Assembly: GCA_041667115.1 (NCBI GenBank)
Contig: JBAYFO010000031.1
Span: forward strand, 1 to 41,120
Length of the DNA stretch: 41,120 nucleotides
Source: UBA1563 sp041667115
Lineage (GTDB): Bacteria > Bacteroidota > Ignavibacteria > Ignavibacteriales > Ignavibacteriaceae
Direction of reading: 5' to 3'
Shown here: positions 25,301 through 32,093 of the stretch, one piece after another
How positions within the stretch are numbered: position 1 is the stretch's first letter
Layout of the letters: every line of letters begins with the position of its first letter
Notes under the pieces: generated by a model
The model's input: only the letters and a program-made list of their open reading frames with translations
Told to the model about the DNA's origin: nothing
Databases searched by the model: none
Program-made: the position numbers and the translations under genes

Positions 25301-26233
25301 AGTGGTGGTTAATCCGGTATTGAAAGACGTCCAGTTTGTTCCATTATCAGTTGAATGAATTACACCACCTCCGTTATACCAGCCGCCCGCATAAATGTCT
25401 GTCCCGCAAGTAACGGCAAAACCACGAACGAGTCCGCCGGCTACATTTGTCCAATTGATCGTGTTGATATTAGATCGAAAAATACCGCCGTTTGTTCCTG
25501 CAAAAATATTTGTTCCTAAAACTGCAAAGCCGCGCACATCAAGATTTGATAAACCGGTATTTAGTTGAGCCCAGTTTGATCCATTGTCGGTGGAGAGGAA
25601 AACTCCGTCAAGAGTTCCTGCAAAAAGTTTTGTTCCGCTTGAAATAAGAGCGCGAACTTGAAGGTTAGTCAAGCCGGTATTTACTTGAGTCCAGTTTGTT
25701 CCGTTATCTGTAGTAAAGTAAACACCACCGCCTTCGGTTCCCGCAAAAAAAGTAGTACCGATAACTGCGAAAGATTGAACCAATGGCATACTGGAATTAA
25801 CAGCATTCCATGTTAACCCATTGTCGGTTGAACGGAAAAGTCCACCGGTAGTTCCCGCAAAAATGTCTGTTCCGTTTACGGCGAAAGACCAAACAGAAAA
25901 AGTAGCGCTGATACTGGTATAATTCCAGCTTGAACCGTTGTCTGTGGAAATTAGAGCGCCGTTTGTTAGTCCAGCGAAAAGGTTAGTCCCATTACTAAAG
26001 ACAATATTCACAGTACCATTAGCTAAGCCTGTTGGCACCCATTGGGCGTTTGCGATACTGTCAAACATAACGAGGAATAAAAATAATATAATAACAAATT
26101 TTAGCTTGGTCATTGATTTTATTCCGTTCTTCAATTTTGTAATTGATAATGCTTTACAATTAGTCTGAACTAATTTTTTCATTTTAAATAATGAGGAAGT
26201 CATAAATTCAGACACTTCATAATATTTTTTCAT
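22301..26233 (-). CDS. Giant T9SS-secreted surface protein: Asp-box propeller, two SdrD/Cna-B-like repeats, C-terminal lectin-like module
   Basis: Up to 1,310 residues. The reading frame opens at 26233, but the best start is ATG 26113 (MTKLKFVIILFLFLVMF, signal peptide ending SIANAQ). A propeller with about eight Asp-box repeats (STDNGxxWxxxN, LFAGTxGGVFxS) spans about 66-340. Two SdrD B-like repeats follow (GSICGIKFNDLNGNGIQDPGE ..., about 345-450 and 452-557). Next come Cys-rich beta domains (about 560-1050, many CxxD/CF pairs). A module of about 170 residues (near 1065-1235) also occurs in the neighbouring 760-residue protein. The T9SS tail is about 1235-1310. No catalytic residues are seen; adhesion or surface-layer roles are inferred. 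Confidence 0.85.
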   Translation of the reverse strand: MKKYYEVSEFMTSSLFKMKKLVQTNCKALSITKLKNGIKSMTKLKFVIILFLFLVMFDSIANAQWVPTGLANGTVNIVFSNGTNLFAGLTNGALISTDNGSSWNYTSISATFSVWSFAVNGTDIFAGTTGGLFRSTDNGLTWNAVNSSMPLVQSFAVIGTTFFAGTEGGGVYFTTDNGTNWTQVNTGLTNLQVRALISSGTKLFAGTLDGVFLSTDNGSNWAQLNTGLSNLDVRGFAVLGTNIFAGTNGGIFRSNINTINWTNVAGGLVRGFAVTCGTDIYAGGWYNGGGVIHSTDNGTNWTSFNTGLTTTTVPTLAVKGTDLFAGTWNGGVFRSPTNCTAIDSTGSICGIKFNDLNGNGIQDPGELGLANWEINLTFAYATGPVHLIDSTDANGNYCFNDLQPGGTYTVFETNQSGWQQTSPPSPGTYTIPLTSGEHKDSVNFGNKLLPVVGSICGIKFSDLNGNGIQDPGEMGLANWIINLKFQNAAGFITLTDTTDANGNYCFNDLQPGGTYTVFETNQSGWQQTSPPSPGTYTIPLASGEHRDSIDFGNRFSPIGSICDSLQATVAKSDTGDCCWSISLIQPSNTNGITGIQFLPLSPNTFALGSSQLGSNYSSGWLFVTNTTNQFTVRRLTGNVPAGALPNFFNFCMNNLSSPQFVVVNWLDVDNGVVCSDTVTLNCEIPCVTFNSDTVICNTNDYTLQYSFTNNATYAVNKIEVIQTVPAGITVTPSTMMISNVNPGQSSGLLTFNISGALPNTTVAIHFRFTSADSCCFCTDVLYITTPSCMCEDIGANLNQDLGNCRDTLNIFNNFSGNYFTQINLTVLPAGTTFSNWNTNTSSNWYSLNTFAANTIHLVNIGSGFIPSGNSNGILDFVLSGYTTSTQKIVVEWIRNDSVKCVDTLITHCVPPPPTMYCTQLVDDSLVCLPNGTFQYKFKIKNNSTDSTTGFQLNAISPSSMTFNPSNFSNVTIGPSMVSPEQTVIISGIGANTPFCFDIALFKHIMQGDTLYSWCCHSDTICTTTPTCGKVDSSEACITWDLLNSQLVTSSNGNITGTSESISTGSSSPFMGILPPYTSNGQRLFVLGGWPVGSLDLNRFIEFKVGPNLGNSLTVNSVSFNFGDNPQTTNYNIINSQVFYSTNNFSNSAALGGTLAYLNTTMSAFALSGLNIFVGNGQTFALRIYPYSPTGSVTATVSLAIHNNVVICGTTSRLVGIEGQSNLPTAYALQQNYPNPFNPSSTIRYDIPKTSFVKIVVYNILGREIRVLMNEEKNPGHYEIIFDATDLASGIYYYTITTGDFTQSKKMILLK
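24600..25190 (-). repeat. 321-bp tandem repeat encoding the SdrD/Cna-B-like domains
   Basis: The segment containing GTTTGCTGCC at 24651 recurs 321 bp later (24972), a 107-residue period. Long blocks are identical or differ at single silent sites, including the stretch encoding NGNYCFNDLQPGGTYTVFET. This indicates recent domain duplication. Confidence 0.8.
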
Positions 26234-26308
26234 ATTTATCTCTCTTGCTTTTCAATATCGTATGATCGTTCTATGTATAATTGAATAGGTGTTTCCATTT
26301 AGTATATT

Positions 26309-28591
26309 TTATTTGAGCAGAATCATTTTTTTGCTTTGAGTGAACTCCGCTGTTCTGATTGTATAGAAATATATTCCACTTGCTAATTCTCTTGCATCAT
26401 AAATTATTTCATGATGACCCGGATTTTTCTCTTCGTTAACTAAAACTTTGATCTCTTTTCCTAGAATATCATACACACTAATCTTCACAAAACTCGTTTT
26501 GGGAATATCGTATCGAATTGTAGATGTCGGGTTAAATGGATTGGGATAATTCTGCGTAAGAGCAAATTTTGTTGGAATATTCGCTTGATTATTTTCAACA
26601 CCTGTAAGTGTATAAGTCAATGTTCCTGTACCACTTTGTGGGCTGTAATTTGCATCCCCGGTATATACTGCTGTGATTGTATGTGTAGAAGCAACTGAAT
26701 CCTGAGGTAAAGTGTAAGATATGATTGCAACTCCGTTTGCGTCAGTTGAGTCTGAGCCGACATACACTTTTGCAGTATCACCTTCTCTTGTTCCCGGAGA
26801 AATTTTGTAAAACTTTAGCTCCTGGTTAAAAACACCTTTTCCGTTATCATCATTGTCAGTTAATGTTGCTGTCAACACTACAGATTGCCCCAAAACGGCT
26901 GTTGTTGGTGCTACAGCTAAATTTGTAACATGTTTTACTATTATCAATTTGCTAATACCGCTTTGAGCATTATAATTTGCGTCTCCGGCAAACTCTACTC
27001 TGATCGAATTTAAAACTGAATCAGAGGGTTGTGGATCGAACTTATATGCAACTGAATCGCTGGGTATTGTGTACATCACACTCGCTACTCCGTTTGCGTC
27101 TGTTTTACCAAAGTTTATATAAGCTTCAACTGTATCTCCCTCTCTTGTTCCCGGAGAGATTTTATAAAACTTTACTTCTTGGTTAGGTAAGTCTGTATTA
27201 CGAATCAAGCCAGATTCTTGTAGCCTTGCTGTCAACACAACTGACTTTCCCCACTTACTGGTCAAATCTGTTCCTTGAATGACGCAATTCTTTTTTATCA
27301 CAGTTGTATATGTAAATTTTCCCGTATCGCTTTGCGCACTATAATTTGCATCACCTGCAAATAATACTTTGATCGAATATGTAACTGAATCCATCGGTGC
27401 GAAGTATATTAAACTCGCAAATCCGTTTGCGTCGGTTTTGCCTGAGTTGATGTATGTTTCTACAGTATCCCCCTCTCTTGTTCCGGGAGAGATTTTATAA
27501 AACTTTAGCTCCTGGTTAGAAACACCTTTTCCGTTTTCGTCATTATCTGTTAATGTTGCTGATAACAAAACTTCTTGCCCTAAAACAGCTGTCGTTGGTG
27601 CTACAACTAAACTTGTAACATGTTTTACTATTATCAATTTGCTCATACCACTTTGAGCATTATAATTTGCGTCACCGGCAAACTCTACTCTGATCGAATT
27701 TAAAACTGAATCAGAGGGTTGAGGATCGAACTTATATGAAACTGAATCACTGGGTATTGTGTACATTACACTAGCTACTCCGTTTGCATCAGTTGTGCCG
27801 GAGCCGATGAGTAGTGTGTATATTTTTTCAACTCCTCCAGAATCTCCCGTATAGATTTTAAATAACTTTAGTTCTTGGTCTGGTAGGTCTATATCATGCG
27901 TTATACCTGGTTCAAATAGCTTAGCCGTAAACACAACTGACTTTCCCCACTTACTGGTTACATCTGTTATTTGTATAACGCAATTCTTTTTTGCTCCAGT
28001 AGTACCTCTTATACCGACACTATTATGCACTGCAAATGCCGGTCTCATGGGCGAACTGTTTATTACTGCATAAGGATATATTCTTAAAGAAAAAGTTGAA
28101 CCACTTGCAATTGTAACACTTACATTTTGAGAAAACAGCGACATCGTAGAAGCCGGATATATCAAGGGGCTTGAATTTAATAAAGTTCTGGTTACCCAAC
28201 CATCAGTTGAATAATAAGCGTTCGATTGGATATTATTATCAATACCGGCGGCACCATAATTAAAGGCGACGTTGCTTACCGTAAAACTGTTTCCGCTTAC
28301 AGGTAAAGCATCAAATTGAATATAGCGTGTAGCTTCTTCGGTTCCTGCAATCCATCCGGCAGTCCCCTCCCAGAGCCTTTGACCGTCTTGGCTGTAATCA
28401 AAAACACTCATTCCAAATTGTCCGGAACCTGAACTAAGAGATTCCGCTGACCCAGTTACATTACCGGCACTCAAAGAAGTCAATTGTGTTGTATTATTTA
28501 GAACCCACATAACAGCAGCCTCTTGCGCAAATACGTTTGGAGTAAATAACAACACAGAAAGAATTCCGAACACGATATAAAGTTTTTTCAT
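26309..28591 (-). CDS. T9SS-secreted protein with lectin-like N-terminal module and Ig-like (Big_3-type) repeats
   Basis: A 760-residue secreted protein. The signal peptide ends near residue 22 (TPNVFAQE). Residues 28-198 form the same unnamed module found near the C-terminus of the 1310-residue protein (SGNVTGSAESLSSG-like start, RYIQFD, LRIYPYA, HNSVGIRGTT). About five Ig-like repeats follow (near 200-680), recognised by GDANYNAQSG, TLTDNDENGKGVSNQELKFYK and TDANGVASVMYTIP. The T9SS type-A tail is about 685-760. The repeats match the Big_3_5 style found in surface stalks. Its ATG overlaps the stop of the upstream 82-residue gene as ATGA, so the two are translationally coupled. Function is probably adhesive or structural. 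Confidence 0.86.
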   Translation of the reverse strand: MKKLYIVFGILSVLLFTPNVFAQEAAVMWVLNNTTQLTSLSAGNVTGSAESLSSGSGQFGMSVFDYSQDGQRLWEGTAGWIAGTEEATRYIQFDALPVSGNSFTVSNVAFNYGAAGIDNNIQSNAYYSTDGWVTRTLLNSSPLIYPASTMSLFSQNVSVTIASGSTFSLRIYPYAVINSSPMRPAFAVHNSVGIRGTTGAKKNCVIQITDVTSKWGKSVVFTAKLFEPGITHDIDLPDQELKLFKIYTGDSGGVEKIYTLLIGSGTTDANGVASVMYTIPSDSVSYKFDPQPSDSVLNSIRVEFAGDANYNAQSGMSKLIIVKHVTSLVVAPTTAVLGQEVLLSATLTDNDENGKGVSNQELKFYKISPGTREGDTVETYINSGKTDANGFASLIYFAPMDSVTYSIKVLFAGDANYSAQSDTGKFTYTTVIKKNCVIQGTDLTSKWGKSVVLTARLQESGLIRNTDLPNQEVKFYKISPGTREGDTVEAYINFGKTDANGVASVMYTIPSDSVAYKFDPQPSDSVLNSIRVEFAGDANYNAQSGISKLIIVKHVTNLAVAPTTAVLGQSVVLTATLTDNDDNGKGVFNQELKFYKISPGTREGDTAKVYVGSDSTDANGVAIISYTLPQDSVASTHTITAVYTGDANYSPQSGTGTLTYTLTGVENNQANIPTKFALTQNYPNPFNPTSTIRYDIPKTSFVKISVYDILGKEIKVLVNEEKNPGHHEIIYDARELASGIYFYTIRTAEFTQSKKMILLK
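26885..27740 (-). repeat. 690-bp-period intragenic repeat of Ig-like domains
   Basis: The TGTTTTACTA run at 26931 recurs at 27621, and the flanking sequence encoding LIIVKHVT and the upstream SIRVEFAGDANYNAQSG is almost identical in both copies. The period of 230 residues equals two Ig-like domains, so domains were copied in pairs. Confidence 0.75.
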
Positions 28592-28836
28592 TTTATTATT
28601 TCTCCATTCCTGATTTTAATGGAAGCTAGGTTTTTTAATTTTTTAAAAGATGACTTGAGCCTTTCTATCTTCTCCAAAGAAACATTTGGATCCTTTTCCA
28701 AATCGGCGATTGCTTCTTCGATTGAAGTGAATTCTTTAACATTGTCATCTCCTGAGACCTTCTTTATAATTAGAAGAGGGACAGTGGGAGTCTCTTTTTT
28801 TGAGAATAATTTCATGACCGTTTTAATAGTATTCAC
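28588..28836 (-). CDS. Small hypothetical protein coupled to a T9SS surface protein
   Basis: 82 residues from a GTG start (28836), or 75 from ATG 28815 (MKLFSKKETPTVPLL). It is highly charged, with an acidic helix (EEAIADLEKDPNVSLEKIE) followed by a lysine-rich one (KSSFKKLKNLASIKIR). There is no signal peptide and no known family. The stop overlaps the next gene's ATG by 4 bp (ATGA), a strong argument that it is translated. It may be a cytoplasmic partner or regulator of the secreted protein; nothing in the sequence proves this. A plus-strand frame overlaps it but lacks support. Confidence 0.65.
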   Translation of the reverse strand: MNTIKTVMKLFSKKETPTVPLLIIKKVSGDDNVKEFTSIEEAIADLEKDPNVSLEKIERLKSSFKKLKNLASIKIRNGEIIK

Positions 28837-29257
28837 TTTGTCTTCTTAGATTTTGGATCAAATTTATGTACGGTGGTCTCCCGCTGCAATAGCTAACCAG
28901 TATACGGTGGTTGTTGGTAAACCAACGGTAGGTATTTTTAATTTATCGGTAGACTTTAACGCTGGGATTAAAAATATTTTCAAAGGGAAAAAGGGGGCAG
29001 TTATTATGAAAGGGAATTTCCTAATTTTATTCTTACTCTTATCCGTCGTGGCAGATTATTCGTTTTTGCATATTTAAAGTAGCTTAAGATTATCTGCAAG
29101 ATTACGATTAAGAAGAATCTACATTTTTTGCGTAACATGACTAAGTAAACCGCACGGCGATTTAGAAAATCGCCCTGCGATTTTCTTATTTTTCCATAAG
29201 GGAAGTTATCAGTTCCTAGTTCTCCACCCCTTGCATCTGATAACTACTTACTATAAA
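28837..29257. other. Gene-poor region with an orphan plus-strand reading frame
   Basis: About 420 bp without a convincing gene. A plus-strand frame from TTG 28853 to 29077 ends in a hydrophobic peptide (MKGNFLILFLLLSVVADYSF, ATG near 29007), but it has no relatives I recognise. An 8-bp perfect hairpin, GGCGATTT-AGA-AAATCGCC, lies at 29156-29174. The promoter for the 82-residue/760-residue operon is presumably here. Confidence 0.4.
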
Positions 29258-29908
29258 CTATAAACTGAACCCAACCATTAACTGTAAAATGGTTGCCGGC
29301 AATTTTACTTTAACAGTACTGCTTATACCTCCATAACTTGCAGATTCCTCATATTCCGGTTCGCCGGTATAATATCTAAGTCCAATATTAAATCTATTGA
29401 TAAGGACTCCGGCACCAAAACCAAACGCAAAGGCTGTCCCCATCTTAGTAGTTTGCGTTACTGATACACCGCCGTAGGATATTGTCACATCCGGAAAGCT
29501 CGAAAGTAAAAGCCCTAGTTGTGCCACCCCATATATTTTAACTGTTGGTGAAGCAACCGTTTCAAATCCTACTCCGGTCATAGCCCATGTGGTTATATAA
29601 CTACCGGCACTAACCGACGGTCCGCTCATCTGGTTTTCGATCGTGGTTTCATCCATGCTGTTAAGCGCTAATGAAATAGATGACACCCAGTTAACACTCT
29701 CATTTAAACTTTTAGCCCCTTCTACCATAGCACAAAACCCCGTCTTTGCGTAGCCGGCTTTATCTCCGGTAGTTCCGCTAAAGTCCCCTTGTGGTAACGC
29801 GGCTCCGCCATAGATACTAAAGTTCATGGAAGGCGCATTCTCTTGCGCGGTTAGAACGCCGGGAAGAAAGCAACAGATCACAAAAAAATAGTACAGTGAA
29901 TTTTTCAT
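29258..29908 (-). CDS. Outer-membrane beta-barrel protein
   Basis: 216 residues from ATG 29908, preferred because AGGAGTTA precedes it and a signal peptide starts there (MKNSLYYFFVICCFLPGVLTAQ); the frame is open to 29956. The mature part alternates polar and hydrophobic residues with Gly/aromatic girdles (FSIYGGAALPQGDFSG, AFAFGFGAGVLINRFNIGLRYYTG) and ends LQLMVGFSL, a terminal beta-strand ending in hydrophobic residues. This fits an 8-10-stranded barrel of the OMP_b-brl type. Ligand and role are unknown. Confidence 0.82.
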   Translation of the reverse strand: MKNSLYYFFVICCFLPGVLTAQENAPSMNFSIYGGAALPQGDFSGTTGDKAGYAKTGFCAMVEGAKSLNESVNWVSSISLALNSMDETTIENQMSGPSVSAGSYITTWAMTGVGFETVASPTVKIYGVAQLGLLLSSFPDVTISYGGVSVTQTTKMGTAFAFGFGAGVLINRFNIGLRYYTGEPEYEESASYGGISSTVKVKLPATILQLMVGFSL

Positions 29909-30143
29909 AAAATAACTCCTTGTTAATTTATCAGGTGACCATTTCTCCTGCTGCACAGAATTTATTAGTTAAGAAGGCGTATCTGTGTGCAGCTTTACCC
30001 CATTTGTACGGGGTGCAAATATACCTTCTAAATTTTTCATTTTTTTAAAGGACAACAAATAGTTCCTCACTCTCTTAATCACCATCCTTAATTTGTTATC
30101 TGCCCCTCTACGGCAACGTAAAGATGGAGACAGTTTATAATTT
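29909..30143. other. Intergenic region
   Basis: Non-coding apart from the ribosome binding site of the barrel gene. A short ACCCC/GGGGT inverted repeat around 29996-30015 may act as a weak terminator for the upstream lipoprotein gene. No cassette-type repeat is present here. Confidence 0.35.
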
Positions 30144-30806
30144 TCAATTAATAATAATTCCATTGAAATAATAAATTAAATGCAAAGAATCGGCTCTGAT
30201 ATAGCCGAGAGGATACTTCAACCCGTTTGCAGTAGTTATTTTCCAGGCTGGAACAAAATGCTTTTGAGTAGTACCTATTCCGGCGTTCAGATTATACATT
30301 CCTAATTCAGCTTTAAAGCCGCGATCTCGAAAAGAGTCGAGCGAATCATGATAAGCATAATCTTGAACTATTTTTCTGAAGAACATTGAGCTTGCATCAT
30401 ACATTGTTGTTCGGATGATGGCATCAATACTAATGTTTGTAATTAACTCTCCGCCAAGGGAACTGTAGTTGTCATCCCTATCAAATACGAACACTACATC
30501 GTTGGTAAATAATTCAAGCCCTTGAAAGAACTGATGACATCTTACATAATGGAACCCATCTGATGTTTGAAGTTCAAAAACCTGCAAATTGGATAAGGAT
30601 AAATTATTCTTCTGAAATAATCCTTGAACACTTCCCCATTCAGAAGCGGATACCAAAGGAGTTTGGGTGTTATATATTCTGCTTGTCTTAACAACTTCGT
30701 TCCCCAAATCTCCGTTTGCTGTTAGGGTGTTTTTTTTACAAGAGATAAACGTAGTCATAACTATCACAACTACTATCATTAGTCTTTTCATGCTATTGGT
30801 TGCCAT
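30144..30806 (-). CDS. Lipoprotein with FTP/PepSY-like (thermolysin propeptide) domain
   Basis: 220 residues, or 215 from Met6 (MKRLMIVVVIVMTTFISCKK). ISC followed by KK is a lipobox. Residues about 60-125 (LQVFELQTSDGFHYVRCHQF, FQGLELFTNDVVFVFDRDDN and YSSLGGELITNISIDA) resemble the FTP propeptide of fungalysin/thermolysin proteases: substrate-like strand, then 'V-F-x-x-D-V-V-V', then 'G-x-L-x-x-x-I-x-I'. No peptidase domain (HEXXH) follows, so it is a free-standing propeptide-like protein, possibly a protease inhibitor or chaperone. This is a remote, pattern-based match. A cassette-type repeat lies just upstream (30831-30888). Confidence 0.72.
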   Translation of the reverse strand: MATNSMKRLMIVVVIVMTTFISCKKNTLTANGDLGNEVVKTSRIYNTQTPLVSASEWGSVQGLFQKNNLSLSNLQVFELQTSDGFHYVRCHQFFQGLELFTNDVVFVFDRDDNYSSLGGELITNISIDAIIRTTMYDASSMFFRKIVQDYAYHDSLDSFRDRGFKAELGMYNLNAGIGTTQKHFVPAWKITTANGLKYPLGYIRADSLHLIYYFNGIIIN

Positions 30807-30830
30807 AACCTATCTCCATAATTTAAATTT

Positions 30831-30888
30831 GCCTTACGGCGTGTTATCATGCTTTGCGCAACAATCAACTAAAACCAAACACTACCGT
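30831..30888 (-). repeat. Cassette-type intergenic element, copy 1
   Basis: On the minus strand it has left half ACGGTAGTGTTTGGTTTT and right half TAACACGCCGTAAGGC with a variable centre. GTGTT and AACAC pair as the stem. It precedes the FTP-like lipoprotein gene. Confidence 0.7.
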
Positions 30889-30913
30889 ATTGTTCATTAT
30901 TTCCATTCTCGTT

Positions 30914-30956
30914 TTACTTAAGTAAAACAAATTGTTTAATTATCAAAAATCTACTC
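30914..30956 (-). pseudogene. Possible remnant of a T9SS sorting-domain tail
   Basis: Minus-strand codons read SRFLIIKQFVLLK and then TAA, the pattern of the last 13 residues of a T9SS type-A domain (xFxxxKKMVLLK). The frame is closed by a stop a few codons upstream, so only the tail remains. The same DNA forms the perfect palindrome GTTTTACTTAAGTAAAAC (30911-30928). Confidence 0.4.
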
Positions 30957-31008
30957 ACCCAAAGTTACGGAATTACTATTCTCTATAATCGGGAGTTAAT
31001 CCACTCAC

Positions 31009-31572
31009 TTACAAAAAAATGCTGAAACCAAACTGTACACTATTAATCCTGGTATCAACTTTTTGAGTATAGGAATAATAACCATAGCTAACCGTTTCAC
31101 CTTGCCCTGAATATTTCTGGTATCTATACTCAATGCGTAAAGCAATATCTTCTTTCAAGAATATCTTCACCCCCATTCCAATGTTTAATACTCCTACATT
31201 AAAATCTGTTCGCGTCATAGGCACATTAAAGAACGGAACTGTATTCGCCAACCCATAGCCTATTAGTAAAAATGGGACAGTTTTCCCACGAGCGATAAAA
31301 TTATAGCTGACATTGCCGTTAAGCATATACACCAGGTCAGACCCTGTGGACATCATAAACAATAATTCCGGTTCGAGTTCTAATCCTTTGTGAACGTAGA
31401 ATCCCAATCTTGGGCTTAGGAGAATTGCACTCGAACCACTTGAACTACTCCCGCTTGAATAATTCTGGTAACTTCCCGAAAGGCTCAATTCCCTGTTATT
31501 ATTTTCGCTTGGTTGTGCGAAAAGTGTTGTTGCAGTTGCAATGATGATTATCATATCCCGAAATAGTTTCAT
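31009..31572 (-). CDS. Small outer-membrane beta-barrel protein
   Basis: 187 residues with signal peptide MKLFRDMIIIIATATTLFAQ. It has a Ser/Gly-rich strand turn (YQNYSSGSSSSGSSAILLSP) and alternating strands (RLGFYVHKGLELEPELLFMM, FNVGVLNIGMGVKIFLKEDIALRIEYRYQKYSG), and ends in the barrel-type strand INSVQFGFSIFL. It resembles OmpA-like or OMP_b-brl 8-stranded barrels. It is flanked by a cassette-type element immediately upstream (31608-31665) and another downstream, so it occupies a single-gene unit. Function unknown. Confidence 0.8.
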   Translation of the reverse strand: MKLFRDMIIIIATATTLFAQPSENNNRELSLSGSYQNYSSGSSSSGSSAILLSPRLGFYVHKGLELEPELLFMMSTGSDLVYMLNGNVSYNFIARGKTVPFLLIGYGLANTVPFFNVPMTRTDFNVGVLNIGMGVKIFLKEDIALRIEYRYQKYSGQGETVSYGYYSYTQKVDTRINSVQFGFSIFL

Positions 31573-31607
31573 TTGATCTCCTATTAGTTATTAGTAACGA
31601 ACTCTTT

Positions 31608-31665
31608 GCTTTACGCCGTGTTGTGCCGCGTTGCGGAATAATTTGGTAAACCTCAACACTACGCC
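31608..31665 (-). repeat. Cassette-type intergenic element, copy 2
   Basis: On the minus strand, left half GGCGTAGTGTTGAGGTTTAC and right half CAACACGGCGTAAAGC. GTGTTG/CAACAC gives a 6-bp stem, with a second small hairpin (CGCAACGCGGC) in the centre. It lies 36 bp upstream of the 187-residue barrel gene. Confidence 0.72.
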
Positions 31666-31718
31666 ATCTTTATTTATTTTAAAATCCTGAAAGAAACTTG
31701 TAACGCTATTCATCTATC

Positions 31719-32069
31719 TCATTTTTGTTGTAAGAAGTCGCCGTCAATAATTAAAAGCTTCACTTCTCCTTCTGCAAGAGACCGGTGTGAACTCAAGTTA
31801 TCCGATACAACATACGTCATTCCCTTTTTTAAGAGATACCTTTCTCCGTATTCATGTTCGGTGATAAGTTCTCCTTCAAGACAATGAACAATATGCCCCT
31901 TCTTGCACCAATGATCAGCCAAATAGCCGCTTGAGTATGTAACAATTCTTATTCGTAAACCGGGCAACTGGAGTGTGTTCCAAAATGCCGATCCATGCTC
32001 TCCTTTGTGTTCGGTTGTTTCAACTTTATTCCAATCAATTATTTGAAAGGAAATGTTCTTCTCATTCAA
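31719..32069 (-). CDS. DHCW-motif cupin-fold protein
   Basis: 116 residues forming a single small cupin. The signature stretch YLADHWCKKGHIVHCLEGEL contains DHWC, a variant of the DHCW motif that names the family, and the cupin-1-type KGH...EGE arrangement. The second half, KKGMTYVVSDNLSSHRSLAEG, supplies the cupin-2 His. It is cytoplasmic, with no signal peptide. Family members have no firmly established reaction; metal-dependent sugar or small-molecule binding is usual for cupins. It begins 24 bp after the HEAT-like gene and probably shares its transcript. Confidence 0.85.
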   Translation of the reverse strand: MNEKNISFQIIDWNKVETTEHKGEHGSAFWNTLQLPGLRIRIVTYSSGYLADHWCKKGHIVHCLEGELITEHEYGERYLLKKGMTYVVSDNLSSHRSLAEGEVKLLIIDGDFLQQK

Positions 32070-32093
32070 TGTTTTAACCTTTCTTGTTTATTC

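Noticed and set aside
28853..29077. Plus-strand frame of 74 residues ending in a hydrophobic peptide
   Set aside because: TTG start directly after a stop, no recognisable homology and no context; kept only as part of the intergenic description.
29969..30163. 64-residue minus-strand frame between the barrel and FTP-like genes
   Set aside because: It overlaps the end of the lipoprotein gene, is very basic, has no family pattern and no convincing ribosome binding site.
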